64,000 nucleotides of DNA from Devosia sp. (GCF_017744655.1 NZ_JAGIAW010000001.1:1116001-1180000), one strand, 5' to 3'. Shown: positions 8,506 through 17,045, counted from the first letter of the stretch. The notes: generated by a model from the sequence alone, not told the origin. Translations and numbers: made by a program.

Positions 8506-8988
8506 ATGAAAACCTCGCTTCTTCGTATCGCCGCCCTCGGTGTTGCACTTTCCGCCACCATCGCCATTGCCGGATGTTCGATGATGGGCGGCGGCGGCGC
8601 GCCGGTGGCCCTCGCCTCGGGCTTGACCGCTCGCATGGACCAGCCGAATGCACGTCTCGACCGGGCGCAGGCGATCGACCTGATCAATGCCTATCGCTCG
8701 ACGCGCGGCGTTCCGGCGCTCGTGGCTGATACGGGGCTTGATGGCACGGCGCAGGCGCTGGCCAACCAGTATGCACAGACGGGTACGGCTCCGGCGACCC
8801 CGGCGGGCATGACGGTGATGAAGCTCAGCGCGGGCTATGCCACCTTTGCCGACACGTTCTCGGGCTGGCGCAATAGCCCGGCCGACGCGGCGGGTCTCGT
8901 GGCGCAGGGCAGCAAGGCGGGCCTTGGCGTCGCCTATAATGCGGCCTCGAGCTATGGGGTCTATTGGGTACTCGTCGTTGCCAACTGA
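8506..8988 (+). CDS. CAP/SCP-domain lipoprotein
   Basis: A 160-residue protein with a lipoprotein signal peptide whose lipobox IAGC places the lipidated Cys at position 24, so it is anchored to a membrane facing the periplasm. The rest resembles a short bacterial CAP (SCP/PR1, YkwD-like) domain: LINAYRSTRGVPALVADTGLDGTAQALANQYA... and a C-terminus LGVAYNAASSYGVYWVLVVAN. The classical CAP histidines are not evident, so activity is uncertain. The 3' end overlaps the possible start of tusA. Confidence 0.82.
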   Translation: MKTSLLRIAALGVALSATIAIAGCSMMGGGGAPVALASGLTARMDQPNARLDRAQAIDLINAYRSTRGVPALVADTGLDGTAQALANQYAQTGTAPATPAGMTVMKLSAGYATFADTFSGWRNSPADAAGLVAQGSKAGLGVAYNAASSYGVYWVLVVAN

Positions 8989-9205
8989 GCCTGAGGTGAT
9001 CGACGCCAGGGGGCTGAAATGCCCCCTGCCCGTGCTGAAGCTGGAAAAGAAACTGGACGGCCTGGCGAAGGGCAGCGCGCTTACGGTGCTGGCCACTGAT
9101 CCAATGGCGGCGATCGATATACCGCTCTATTGCCGGCAGCGCGGGCACGGGTGCGAGGCGAACACCCAAGGCGATGTGCTGCGGTTCGAGATCGTGGCTG
9201 GGTAG
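8954..9205 (+). CDS. TusA-family sulfurtransferase
   Basis: A sulfur-carrier protein of up to 83 residues. The family signature IDARGLKCPLPVLKLEK has the persulfide-forming Cys in CPLP, and the fold ends with GDVLRFEIV. In E. coli the relative passes sulfur to TusBCD/MnmA for tRNA 2-thiolation; other members act in molybdenum-cofactor or sulfur metabolism. The start is uncertain: ATG 8954 overlaps the upstream gene by 35 nt, TTG 8978 by 11 nt, and GTG 8996 does not overlap. A start near 8978 would give the usual 75 residues. It is translationally linked to the CAP lipoprotein gene. Confidence 0.85.
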   Translation: MGSIGYSSLPTEPEVIDARGLKCPLPVLKLEKKLDGLAKGSALTVLATDPMAAIDIPLYCRQRGHGCEANTQGDVLRFEIVAG

Positions 9206-9231
9206 CCCGACTAAACACTCAATTATCTAGC

Positions 9232-9312
9232 GTCGTCATTGCCGGGCCTGTCCCGGCAACCCAGCTTGGCTGCGGCATGGACCACTGGGACAAGCCCGGC
9301 GGTGACGACGGT
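9232..9312. repeat. Dispersed bipartite palindromic repeat, family A (copy 1)
   Basis: Two hairpin arms face each other: CGTCATTGCCGGGCCTGTCC at the left and GGGACAAGCCCGGCGGTGAC at the right, about 30 nt apart. The same arm recurs at 11252, 14796 and 42855. It lies between convergent genes, as REP/BIME-like elements usually do. Confidence 0.8.
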
Positions 9313-9338
9313 GAAAGGTCAGGTGCTTTTGGTAGAGA

Positions 9339-10502
9339 CTACCTGAACACGGGCCGCGGGCGCGGATAGGGGATGCCGGGATTGGTGGCGAGGTCGAGGC
9401 CAGGACGGAGGCCGGCTTCGGTGGCCGCGTTTGCCGCGACGTCCTGAACAACCGGAAAAGCCGGGACGTGAGCCGGGCGTGGGCGCGGCAGGACGATGCC
9501 GGTGCGCACGCGCCCGAGGTCGGTGGCGACGTGTTCCAGCGCGGCGATGGTGTCCGTGAGATAGCTCGGCTGGCCCTTGAGGCCCATTGGGAAGGCAGCT
9601 TCCTGGGCCTTCACATATTCCGCAGCGCCTTTGCCGCAGATATTGGGACGCATGTCGACCGGCGCGGCGCCGACGGCATTGGGGAGCGCGAGGATATTCT
9701 GGCCGGTGCCGGTGGCAGAGCCGGAGAGACCCTTGAGGAGGAGTTCGGCGGCGCGTTCGTTGCGATCGCGGCCGGAGGAGCCTCCCAGCACGACGGCCAT
9801 CAGGCGGCGGCCGTTACGGTCGACATCGGCCACGAGATTGAGGCCCGAGGCGCAGACATAGCCGGTCTTCATGCCGATGGCCCCGGCAAAGGTCTTCAGG
9901 ATTTCGTTCTGGGATTCGAGCTTCTGGCCGTTGATGCGGACGACGCTGGTGCGAAACATCTGCATGTATTGGGGAAAGCTCTGCTCAATATAGAGCGAGA
10001 GGATGGCGAGGTCGCGGGCGGTGGTAACCTGGCGGGGATCGTGCAGGCCATTGGCATTGACAAAATGTGTGGCCGTCAGGCCCATGCGCTGCGCGACGTC
10101 GTTCATCTTGGCAACGAAGCTGGCTTCATTGCCGCCGATGGTCTCGGCGATGGCCACCGCCATGTCGTTGGCCGACTTGACGATGAGGATGTAGAGCGCG
10201 TCTTCCATGGAGACCGAGGTGTCGACCTTGAGGCCCGAGCGGCTGGGCGCCTGGCTCAGGGCGTATTTCGAGAGGGTCACCGGGGTTTCGAGCGTTATCG
10301 TGCCCTTGGCGATTTCCTCGAAGGCCACATAGGCGGTCATCAGCTTGGTGAGGGAAGCCGGGTGCCAGGGCTGGCCGGCATCCTCGGCGTAAAGCACCTG
10401 CAGGGTATCGCGATCGACGAGGAGGAGCGGGGTCGCGAATGCCGGCACCAGGCTTGCAAAGCTCAGGACAAGGGCAATGGCGAAACGGCGCAACAACAGC
10501 AC
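9339..10502 (-). CDS. D-alanyl-D-alanine carboxypeptidase (penicillin-binding, S11 family)
   Basis: A 387-residue periplasmic enzyme that trims the terminal D-Ala from peptidoglycan stem peptides. It has a signal peptide (LVLSFASLVPAFA) and the complete serine active site: Ser50-x-x-Lys53 in ASLTK, Ser110-Ala-Asn112 and Lys212-Thr-Gly in MKTGY. The region after the catalytic domain is long, Pro/Arg-rich and not obviously a PBP5 C-terminal domain or amphipathic anchor; the end repeats PRPRP-type motifs. It is a single-gene unit, divergent from the DJ-1 protein gene. Confidence 0.92.
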   Translation of the reverse strand: MLLLRRFAIALVLSFASLVPAFATPLLLVDRDTLQVLYAEDAGQPWHPASLTKLMTAYVAFEEIAKGTITLETPVTLSKYALSQAPSRSGLKVDTSVSMEDALYILIVKSANDMAVAIAETIGGNEASFVAKMNDVAQRMGLTATHFVNANGLHDPRQVTTARDLAILSLYIEQSFPQYMQMFRTSVVRINGQKLESQNEILKTFAGAIGMKTGYVCASGLNLVADVDRNGRRLMAVVLGGSSGRDRNERAAELLLKGLSGSATGTGQNILALPNAVGAAPVDMRPNICGKGAAEYVKAQEAAFPMGLKGQPSYLTDTIAALEHVATDLGRVRTGIVLPRPRPAHVPAFPVVQDVAANAATEAGLRPGLDLATNPGIPYPRPRPVFR

Positions 10503-10667
10503 GGGGAATCTCTTAAGCAGGTCTTACGGGGACGCGGCCACTCTTACCAGCGTCCTCCTGAAGCCTCAAGAAATGGGGCAAAGTTTGACGGGACCGTGAA
10601 TGGGCTGCTGACGCAGATTGTCGCGGCAAAGCGAAATCCTGATGCTCGAACCAGTAAGGATTTCGCC

Positions 10668-11237
10668 ATGACCACCTTTGTTACCATTCTCACGCCCGGC
10701 TATGCCGATTGGGAAACCGCGCTGCTCAACGCCGCGGCCCGCAGCTACTATGGGATTAACACGCTCTTTGCGACGCCCGATGGCGAGGAAGTGGTGTCTT
10801 CGGGCGGGCTGAAGGTGACGCCGCATATGGCGGTGGCGGATATCAATGTCGACGAGATCGATGCGCTGCTGGTGAATGGCGGGACGATCTGGAGCACGCC
10901 GTGTGCGCCGGATATTGCCGAGGTGTTGCGCAAGGCACACGCTGCCGGCAAGACCGTGGGCGGGATTTGCGACGGCACGCTGGCACTGGCGAGGGCGGGA
11001 CTGCTCGACGAGGTGCCCCACACTTCCAATGGGCCAGAGAGCCTGCCGGATACAGGCTATAAGGGCGTTGAGCACTATCGCGATCAGCCGCAGGCGGTGC
11101 TTTCAGGCAAGATTGTTACGGCGCCGGGCACGGCGCCTGTCAGTTTCATGGGCGCGGTGTTTGAATCGCTCGGCATGCGCAATGGCGATATGGACTTTTA
11201 TCTCGGGCTTTATGGCAGCGAGCACAAGGCGGCCTAG
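10668..11237 (+). CDS. DJ-1/PfpI family protein
   Basis: A 189-residue class-I glutamine-amidotransferase-like protein of the DJ-1/PfpI superfamily. The nucleophile elbow VGGICDGTLAL gives Cys101, and Glu16 in YADWE is the likely partner acidic residue. Such proteins act as glyoxalases, deglycases, stress chaperones or amidases, and the exact role cannot be read here. The start ATG at 10668 follows a GTAAGGA ribosome-binding site. The much longer in-frame ORF upstream is the antisense of the carboxypeptidase and was not included. Confidence 0.9.
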   Translation: MTTFVTILTPGYADWETALLNAAARSYYGINTLFATPDGEEVVSSGGLKVTPHMAVADINVDEIDALLVNGGTIWSTPCAPDIAEVLRKAHAAGKTVGGICDGTLALARAGLLDEVPHTSNGPESLPDTGYKGVEHYRDQPQAVLSGKIVTAPGTAPVSFMGAVFESLGMRNGDMDFYLGLYGSEHKAA

Positions 11238-11251
11238 TGCCGACTGCCGCG

Positions 11252-11292
11252 GCGATGGTTTGCCGGGACAAACCCGGCAATGACGACGGAGG
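11252..11292. repeat. Palindromic repeat, family A (single arm, copy 2)
   Basis: One arm of the family A repeat (TTTGCCGGGACAAACCCGGC followed by AATGACGACGG) sits just after the DJ-1 gene, between convergent genes. Its partner arm is missing or decayed. Confidence 0.7.
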
Positions 11293-11314
11293 GGAGAGTA
11301 GGATGCCCCCCTTT

Positions 11315-13771
11315 CTAGACAGCCAGCATCAGAATCGTGTTGCGCTTGATCGTCGCTGTCAGCGACAGATCGGCGGAGGATTGGCCGATGCGGAGGATGA
11401 AGTCTCCTGACTCCACGAGCCAATGCTTTGCCTCGGTACGGAAGAAGGCGAAGGAGCGAGCGTCGAGGGTGAGGGTTACCTGGCGGCTCTCGCCGGGTGC
11501 GAGGGCGACCTTGGCAAAGGCTTTCAGTTCTTTGGCCGGACGGGGCGACGAGGATTCGGTGTCGGAGACGTAGAGCTGGATGACTGTGGAGCCAGCGCGG
11601 GCGCCGGTGTTCGTGACTGTCACGGTCGCGATGACGTTGCCGTCGGCTTCGAAGTTGCTGTCGTCGACGGAGAGATTGCTGACGGAGAAGGTTGTGTAGC
11701 CCAGCCCGAAGCCGAAGGGATAGAGCGGGGTCATGCCGAGGCGGTCGTAGTGGCGATAGCCGACGAAGATGCCTTCCTCGTAGCGAACCTTGCCTTCTAG
11801 GCCGGGATAGACTTCGCGGTCCTGGCTGTGGGCGGGGTTGTCGGACCAGCGGACCGGGAAGGTTTGCGGCAGGCGGCCGCCGGGTTCGGCTGTGCCGGTG
11901 AGCACGTCAGCAATGGCGTTGCCCGCTTCCTGGCCGGGGTACCAGGCTTCGAGGACGGCGCGGACCGAATTGATCCAGGGCATTTCAATGGGGCCGCCGG
12001 TCTGGAGGACTACGACGGTGTTCGGATTGGCCTGAGCGACAGCGGCAACCAGCTCGTTCTGGCGGCCGGGCAGTTCGATGCCGGGAAGATCGCTGCCTTC
12101 GATGTCCCATTCGCCGTTGCGGCCGATGAAAACCACGGCAACATCCGAGTTGCGGGCGGCGCGGACGGCCTCGGCGATGTCGGCGTCGCCGAGCGGCAGG
12201 CCGATGCCGCAGGCGAAGGCAGCGAGGCCGAGGGTGGCAAAATCCTTGGTGGCGAATTCGATCACCACGTCATAGGTGCGGCCGGCTTCGAGATCCACGG
12301 TGCCGACGACTTCGTCGCAGCCCTCTTCGAAGAAGGTGCGGCCCTTGGTCCAGTTGGTCCAGGCGTCGGCAACGAGTTTGCCATTGACGAATACCTTGGC
12401 GAAACCGGCGGAGTAGATGCCGACGCGGTGGGTGCCGGACTTTTCGGGCGTGTAGGTCGCGCGGACGCGGGCGGAGAAGTGCAAGGGATCGACCTTGCCG
12501 TCGGCGACGTGGCCGATCCAGAAGGCCTGGGCGTCTTCCTGGTTGCCGATATGGACAGGCTCGCCGGCGAGCTTCTCGTTGTCGAAGTATTCGACGGTCA
12601 TTGTGCCGCGGAGGAGCGGTTCGAAGCGGTCATTGCCACAACCGACAGCGTAGGAGAGCTGGTCTTCGCCAAGCTCGGCGACGAGGCCTTCCCAGGGCGA
12701 GACGCGATAATGGGCGTTGAGTTGGGCGCTGCCGCCGCCCATGATCTGGGCTCGCTTGGCATTGGGGCCGATGACGGCAACGCGGCTTTCGGGCTTTAGT
12801 GGCAGAGCACCGTTGTTCTTAAGGAGCACGGCGGCTTCGGCACCAGCGCGGCGGATCAGGGCGCGGTGCTCGGGGCGGTCATTGGCCTGTTCCTGATGGG
12901 GGCGGTGATCGTCGAGCGAGCCGACGCGCTCCATCAGGCGCAACATGGCGGTTACGCGCTTGTTTAGGGTTTCGCTGGAGACCTCGCCGGAATTGACGGC
13001 GTCGATGAGCTTTTGGCCGCGGTCGCGGGCGGGGCCGGGCATTTCGAGGTCGAGGCCGGCATTGACGGTGTTGGCGGTGGAGTGGGAGCCGAACCAGTCG
13101 GACATGACGATGCCGTCAAAACCCCATTCGTTGCGAAGAACGGTGGTGAGGAGCCAGTCGTGCTCGGAGGTGAAGGTGCCGTTGAGACGGTTGTAGGAGC
13201 TCATGACGCCCCAGGTGCCTGATTTCTTCACCGCCCATTCGAAGGGGATGAGATAGATTTCACGGAGGGAACGCTCGTCGATTTCGCTGGACATGGTCGT
13301 GCGCTCGATCTCGCTTTCATTGCCGACGAAATGCTTGATGGTGGCGCCGATCCCCTGCCCTTGCAGACCCTTGATGTAGCCCACTGCCAATTCGGCGGAG
13401 AGGAAGGGGTCTTCGGAATAGCACTCGAAATTGCGGCCATTCGTGACGGAACGGTGAATATTGACCGTGGGCGCGAGCAGCATATGTGCGCCTTTGGATT
13501 TGACTTCGTCGGCGAGCGACGCGCCGATCTCTTCGGCCAGGGCGACATTCCAGGTGGCGCCGATGGCGATGCCGACGGGAAAACTGGCGGATTTGACGCC
13601 GCCGATGAGCGAGCCGCCACCGCGGGCGCCATTGGGGCCATCGGTAACGCGGAGCTTGCCGATGCCAAGGCGAGCGACGGCAGGAACGGACCAGAAATCC
13701 TCGCCGGAGAGGATGGAGACTTTCTCCTCAAGCGTCATTTCTGCAAGCAACTGCTCGATGCGATTGGTCAC
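11315..13771 (-). CDS. Glycoside hydrolase family 3 beta-glucosidase with PA14 domain
   Basis: An 818-residue GH3 enzyme, probably cytoplasmic since no signal peptide is seen, that releases glucose or related sugars from beta-linked oligosaccharides or glycosides. The nucleophile Asp225 is in GIVMSDWFGSH, and substrate-binding segments RVTDGPNGAR and IKHFVGNE are present. A PA14-like insert lies around residues 390-540 (HRVGIYSAGFAKVFVNGKL). A second catalytic-site domain and a C-terminal fibronectin-III-like domain follow. The GTG start at 13771 was chosen because GGAGGAG precedes it; the 20-residue longer reading has no such site. It is a stand-alone gene. Confidence 0.93.
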   Translation of the reverse strand: MTNRIEQLLAEMTLEEKVSILSGEDFWSVPAVARLGIGKLRVTDGPNGARGGGSLIGGVKSASFPVGIAIGATWNVALAEEIGASLADEVKSKGAHMLLAPTVNIHRSVTNGRNFECYSEDPFLSAELAVGYIKGLQGQGIGATIKHFVGNESEIERTTMSSEIDERSLREIYLIPFEWAVKKSGTWGVMSSYNRLNGTFTSEHDWLLTTVLRNEWGFDGIVMSDWFGSHSTANTVNAGLDLEMPGPARDRGQKLIDAVNSGEVSSETLNKRVTAMLRLMERVGSLDDHRPHQEQANDRPEHRALIRRAGAEAAVLLKNNGALPLKPESRVAVIGPNAKRAQIMGGGSAQLNAHYRVSPWEGLVAELGEDQLSYAVGCGNDRFEPLLRGTMTVEYFDNEKLAGEPVHIGNQEDAQAFWIGHVADGKVDPLHFSARVRATYTPEKSGTHRVGIYSAGFAKVFVNGKLVADAWTNWTKGRTFFEEGCDEVVGTVDLEAGRTYDVVIEFATKDFATLGLAAFACGIGLPLGDADIAEAVRAARNSDVAVVFIGRNGEWDIEGSDLPGIELPGRQNELVAAVAQANPNTVVVLQTGGPIEMPWINSVRAVLEAWYPGQEAGNAIADVLTGTAEPGGRLPQTFPVRWSDNPAHSQDREVYPGLEGKVRYEEGIFVGYRHYDRLGMTPLYPFGFGLGYTTFSVSNLSVDDSNFEADGNVIATVTVTNTGARAGSTVIQLYVSDTESSSPRPAKELKAFAKVALAPGESRQVTLTLDARSFAFFRTEAKHWLVESGDFILRIGQSSADLSLTATIKRNTILMLAV

Positions 13772-13800
13772 CGTATTCTCCTCCGGGCGCAATAGTTGCG

Positions 13801-13829
13801 AAAAAAGACAGGCCCAGGAGGAGCCTGTC
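13801..13829 (-). terminator. Rho-independent terminator after DoxX gene
   Basis: A 7-bp or longer stem (GACAGGC at 13807 paired with GCCTGTC ending 13829) is followed on the minus strand by six T. It sits 27 nt after the DoxX stop and insulates the GH3 gene from it. Confidence 0.75.
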
Positions 13830-13855
13830 AATCGTTCTATCAGCGATGATTGGGC

Positions 13856-14248
13856 TCAGCGCGGGCTGATCGGCGCCTTGCGCAGGCGGCCCCAGAGCAC
13901 GAAGAGAGCGAGCGCCAGGAGGATGAAATTGACCGGCAGGACCTGGAATTCGCCGCGCATGGTGTGGAGGCCGATGGCGAGAACCTGGATGGTGGAGAAG
14001 CCGAGAGCGGCCAAGGGCGTCAGGAAGGGTGCGATGCGGGTGGCGGCGGGCAGGATGATGCCGATGGCGCCGAGCACTTCCATGGTGCCGATGAAGCGGG
14101 TGAGTAGTTCGGGATAGTCGCCGGCATAGGCCATGCCCGAGGCGACAAGCGCATCAATGGGCTGGGTGAGCTTCATGAAGCCCGCCATGACATAGACGGC
14201 TGCGAGGATGATCTGCGCAACCCAAAGGCCGATATTCCATTTGTTCAT
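13856..14248 (-). CDS. DoxX-family membrane protein
   Basis: A 130-residue inner-membrane protein with four predicted helices: IGLWVAQIILAAVYVMAGFMKL, RFIGTMEVLGAIGIILPAATRI, FLTPLAALGFSTIQVLAIGLH and VNFILLALALFVLWGRL. DoxX-like proteins are linked to quinone or redox stress, but no activity is known for this subgroup. It is divergent from the HxlR regulator gene and has its own terminator, so it is the likely target of that regulator. Confidence 0.88.
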   Translation of the reverse strand: MNKWNIGLWVAQIILAAVYVMAGFMKLTQPIDALVASGMAYAGDYPELLTRFIGTMEVLGAIGIILPAATRIAPFLTPLAALGFSTIQVLAIGLHTMRGEFQVLPVNFILLALALFVLWGRLRKAPISPR

Positions 14249-14249
14249 A

Positions 14250-14309
14250 GGTCATGTCCCCCTTATGACCATCTGTCACACTAGTCACAACTAGTAACTG
14301 TGTCTATAT
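14250..14309. promoter_or_regulatory. Divergent promoter/operator region between DoxX and hxlR-type genes
   Basis: Two inverted repeats are visible: GGTCAT at 14250 with ATGACC at 14265, just before the DoxX start, and ACTAGT at 14280 with ACTAGT at 14290. A -10-like TATATA lies at 14304-14309, 35 nt before the regulator start, and the ACTAGT pair covers its expected -35. The arrangement fits autoregulation by an HxlR dimer. Binding is inferred. Confidence 0.5.
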
Positions 14310-14343
14310 AAGTGCCCAAGTACCCACACTAGGAGGCACAGCC

Positions 14344-14763
14344 ATGTCACTGACCGATACATCCAAGCACTCGAACTGCTCTGCGATGTCCGATGTGCTG
14401 AGCCGCATTGGCGACAAGTGGAGCGTGATGGTCGTCGGTATGTTGAGCCGCAATGGCACTCTGCGCTTTAACGAGCTCAAGCGCCTGATCAATGGCGTAT
14501 CGCAGCGCATGCTGACGCTGACGCTACGCAATCTGGAGCGCGATGGGCTGGTGAGCCGGACGATCTATCCGGAAGTGCCGCCGCGGGTGGAATATAGTCT
14601 CACAGAGATGGGCAAGACGCTGCAGGAGCCGATCAACGCGCTCTGGGACTGGACGGCGGAAAACCATCACTCGATCATCGATGCCCGCGATATCTATGAC
14701 CAGCGCCAGCATGCCGTGGAAGCGGCGGAGCCGCGCAAGATCGCCTATGCCCGCGGGCAGTAG
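14344..14763 (+). CDS. HxlR-family transcriptional regulator
   Basis: A 139-residue winged-helix regulator: CSAMSDVLSRIGDKWSVMVVGMLSRNGTLRFNELKRLINGVSQRMLTLTLRNLERDGLVSR is the complete HxlR DNA-binding domain. Cys12, just before it, corresponds to the conserved redox- or electrophile-sensing Cys of several HxlR proteins (inference). GGAGG precedes the ATG. It is divergent from DoxX across 95 nt containing two inverted repeats, and probably controls DoxX and itself in response to oxidative, quinone or aldehyde stress. Confidence 0.92.
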   Translation: MSLTDTSKHSNCSAMSDVLSRIGDKWSVMVVGMLSRNGTLRFNELKRLINGVSQRMLTLTLRNLERDGLVSRTIYPEVPPRVEYSLTEMGKTLQEPINALWDWTAENHHSIIDARDIYDQRQHAVEAAEPRKIAYARGQ

Positions 14764-14795
14764 GTAACGGATCGCTTTCTAGGCATCACCAACCT

Positions 14796-14883
14796 TCGTC
14801 ATTGCCGGGCTTGTCCCGGCAATCCGTTTTTCTTGCGCGTGTGGTGGGATGGACCACCGGGACAGGCCCGGTGGTGACGACGG
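14796..14883. repeat. Dispersed bipartite palindromic repeat, family A (copy 3)
   Basis: The left arm (TCGTCATTGCCGGGCTTGTC) and right arm (GGGACAGGCCCGGTGGTGAC) are separated by about 40 nt. It has the same layout as the copy at 9232 and again lies between convergent genes. Confidence 0.8.
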
Positions 14884-14916
14884 CTTTGGGCGTTGTGCCC
14901 TGCCCTAATCCAGAAA

Positions 14917-15825
14917 TCAGCTTTCGGACGGCGCCATGTGGACGAAGCGATTGGCGTCGTTTGGGCGCGTGCCGGCTTCGAGCACTTCGCGGCGAGCTTC
15001 GGCGCGGCGGCTGAAGGGCAGATTGAGGGCGGCGACGAGCGCACGATATTCCTGACGGGCGCTGGAATGGGACATGGACGGGACGCCGCCGAGCAGTTCG
15101 TCGTCTAGCGGATCGAACACGGTCATGCCGGTGGGGAAGAGCGAGCGGAAGATGACGCGCTCGGCAATGCCATCGGACACGCGGCAGCCAAGGCGCATGG
15201 CGATGCGCTCGAGCATGGTCTGCACCTGCCGCATGTTTCGCGACGAGAGCATGGAGATACGGTTGCGGACGAGCACCCAGTCGATGGTGCGGCCGTCGAT
15301 GGCGAGGCGCTCTGAGCGGGCGCGCTGCACGAGGCGAGCATAGTGGCTGAGTTCGCGCGGCTCGCCGGTCACCGGATCGACATGGGCCATGACGTTGAGG
15401 TCGATGAGGCTGTCATTGACCGGGGTCACCAGTGTATCGGCCAGCGAATGGGCGAGGCGCGTCAGGTTGGTATCGAAGCCGGGCGTATCGATGACGATGA
15501 ATTCGCTCGACTGTTCCACCTCGGCGATGGCCTGGCGGAAGAGGTCGAATTCGACTCGGTTATTTTCCTTGAGGGAATCGCCGCGGGCCAGAGGCAGGTG
15601 GAAATGGGTGGTGTGCGGCAGGCTGAGGCCACGCTGGCGGGCCCAGTCACGGCGGTTGCGCACATAGTGCGTGAGGGTCTGCTGGCGGCTGTCGACGTCG
15701 ATCGAGGCGACCTTGTAGCCCTGGTAGAGCAGATAGATGGCCAGATGGAAGGCCGTGGTCGATTTGCCCGACCCGCCCTTTTCATTGCCTACGACGATGA
15801 CATGCGCCGCTTGCCGAACCATCAT
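14917..15825 (-). CDS. mipZ: Division-plane positioning ATPase MipZ
   Basis: A 302-residue ParA/MinD-type ATPase. In Caulobacter and relatives MipZ forms a gradient from the ParB-parS complex at the poles and inhibits FtsZ polymerisation away from midcell. Seen: deviant Walker A NEKGGSGKSTTAFHLA, switch region SIDVDSRQQTLTHYVRNR, and Walker B FIVIDTPGFDTNLTRLAHSLADTLVTPVNDSLIDLNVM, all characteristic of MipZ rather than ParA. It is encoded alone. ParB, FtsZ and parS are not in the window. Confidence 0.95.
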   Translation of the reverse strand: MMVRQAAHVIVVGNEKGGSGKSTTAFHLAIYLLYQGYKVASIDVDSRQQTLTHYVRNRRDWARQRGLSLPHTTHFHLPLARGDSLKENNRVEFDLFRQAIAEVEQSSEFIVIDTPGFDTNLTRLAHSLADTLVTPVNDSLIDLNVMAHVDPVTGEPRELSHYARLVQRARSERLAIDGRTIDWVLVRNRISMLSSRNMRQVQTMLERIAMRLGCRVSDGIAERVIFRSLFPTGMTVFDPLDDELLGGVPSMSHSSARQEYRALVAALNLPFSRRAEARREVLEAGTRPNDANRFVHMAPSES

Positions 15826-15886
15826 GCCCCCAAATCAGTCGCCGGATTCTCGACTCTCCACGCCTTATGCACAAGTGGGGCGAAGA

Positions 15887-15908
15887 TTAACAATCGTTAA
15901 ACGATTAA
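15887..15908. promoter_or_regulatory. Palindrome with TTAA boxes upstream of mipZ
   Basis: The 15-nt perfect palindrome AATCGTTAAACGATT (15892-15906) is embedded in three TTAA tetramers (15887, 15897, 15905), 61-82 nt upstream of the mipZ start. TTAA pairs resemble CtrA boxes, but the spacings here (6 and 4) differ from the consensus 7. It may be a promoter element or an operator. Confidence 0.35.
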
Positions 15909-15928
15909 TGCGACGCGATTACGGGGCT

Positions 15929-16354
15929 TCACAACAGGCCGAGGCGGGCCAGTTCGGCAGCGATCTCGACCGAGTTTTCCGCGTCATTGGCCGCAATATC
16001 GGGCGGAGCATCCTTGGGTTCGAGGTAACGCCAGCCCTGGAAGGGGCGCTTGGGATAGGGAATCGTACGGACGAGTTCGGGCGACATGATGATGTCGCAG
16101 TAGTCCTTGCCCTCGGCATCGGTATAGGGCGCGAGGCGTAGAATCGGCTGGCGGCAGACGATGGAGCCGGCGATGACCCAATAGATGGACCCTTTGCCTT
16201 CCATTTCGGCGGCGCGCTTGGGCATCATGCGGGTGCGATGGACGTGGACGTCCTCGCCGTAATCGGCGCCCCACCAATGGGCGCGTTCGTTGCGATAGCT
16301 TTCCAGCTCCTCGAAGCTGGAAATGCCGACGCAGAGTTTGACCATATGAATCAT
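15929..16354 (-). CDS. DUF1489 family protein
   Basis: A 141-residue cytoplasmic protein of unknown function, typical of Alphaproteobacteria: VKLCVGISSFEELESY, then HVHRTRMMPKRAAEMEGKGSIYWVIAGSIVCRQPIL, RLAPYTDAEGKDYCDIIMSPELVRTIP, and RPFQGWRYLEPKDAPPD. Its start overlaps the GST stop by 4 nt (ATGA), so the two are translationally coupled. Confidence 0.9.
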   Translation of the reverse strand: MIHMVKLCVGISSFEELESYRNERAHWWGADYGEDVHVHRTRMMPKRAAEMEGKGSIYWVIAGSIVCRQPILRLAPYTDAEGKDYCDIIMSPELVRTIPYPKRPFQGWRYLEPKDAPPDIAANDAENSVEIAAELARLGLL

Positions 16355-17028
16355 ACGATAGTCCCGGGGGCGACGCGGCCCTGGATGACGTCGATCTCGT
16401 CGCGATCGATGACCCAGGGTTCGTGGAGCGCCAGTTTCAGCCAGTCCTGGAAGGCAGGCAGGCTGTAGATGGCTTCAACATAGCTGTTGGCTGTGTCGGA
16501 GATGGGCAGGGCATAGGTGCGGAGGCGCGTGGCGACAGGGGCGAACATGGCATCGACGGCCGAGAACTCGCCGAAGAAGAACGGCCCGCCAGAGTGGGAC
16601 AGGAACTCGCCCCAAAGTTGCTCGATGCGGTGGAGATCCTGACGAACGAGGTCTGGATCGACCTTGCCGGGATGGGAGGCACGCAGGTTCATGGGAGCAT
16701 TGCCGCGTAGAGCATTGAAGCCGGCGTGCATTTCCGAGGCAGCAGAACGTGCCAAAGCGCGGTCTCGCCTGTCGGCGGGCCAGATGTGCTTTTCAGGGTA
16801 TTTGTCGGCCAAGTATTCCATGATCGCCAGGGTCTCGGGAATGACCAGATCCCCATCGATCAGGACCGGCACCTTGCCGGTGGGCGAGCGCGCAGCGAGA
16901 GCCTCGGTCCAGCCTTCGCCCGAGAGCATCAGCACTTCGTCTTCGAAGGGCAGGTCGAAGTGGCGCAGCACCAGCCAGGGGCGGAGCGACCAGGACGAGT
17001 AGTTGCGGTTTCCAATGAGCAGTTTCAT
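16351..17028 (-). CDS. Glutathione S-transferase family protein
   Basis: A 225-residue cytosolic GST. The N-terminal thioredoxin-like domain begins KLLIGNRNYSSWSLRPWLVLRHFDLPFEDE, has the cis-Pro loop TGKVPVLIDGDLVIPETLAIMEYLADKYP (glutathione-binding Glu-Thr), and is followed by an all-helical domain. The NYSSWSLR segment supplies candidate catalytic Ser residues. The substrate is unknown. It is the first gene of a two-gene unit with DUF1489. Confidence 0.9.
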   Translation of the reverse strand: MKLLIGNRNYSSWSLRPWLVLRHFDLPFEDEVLMLSGEGWTEALAARSPTGKVPVLIDGDLVIPETLAIMEYLADKYPEKHIWPADRRDRALARSAASEMHAGFNALRGNAPMNLRASHPGKVDPDLVRQDLHRIEQLWGEFLSHSGGPFFFGEFSAVDAMFAPVATRLRTYALPISDTANSYVEAIYSLPAFQDWLKLALHEPWVIDRDEIDVIQGRVAPGTIV

Positions 17029-17045
17029 GCGAAAAACCTTACTGC

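Noticed and set aside
9468-10667. A 400-codon open extension in front of the DJ-1 gene
   Set aside because: It is antisense to the D,D-carboxypeptidase, which has all catalytic motifs. The DJ-1 family begins at the ATG at 10668.
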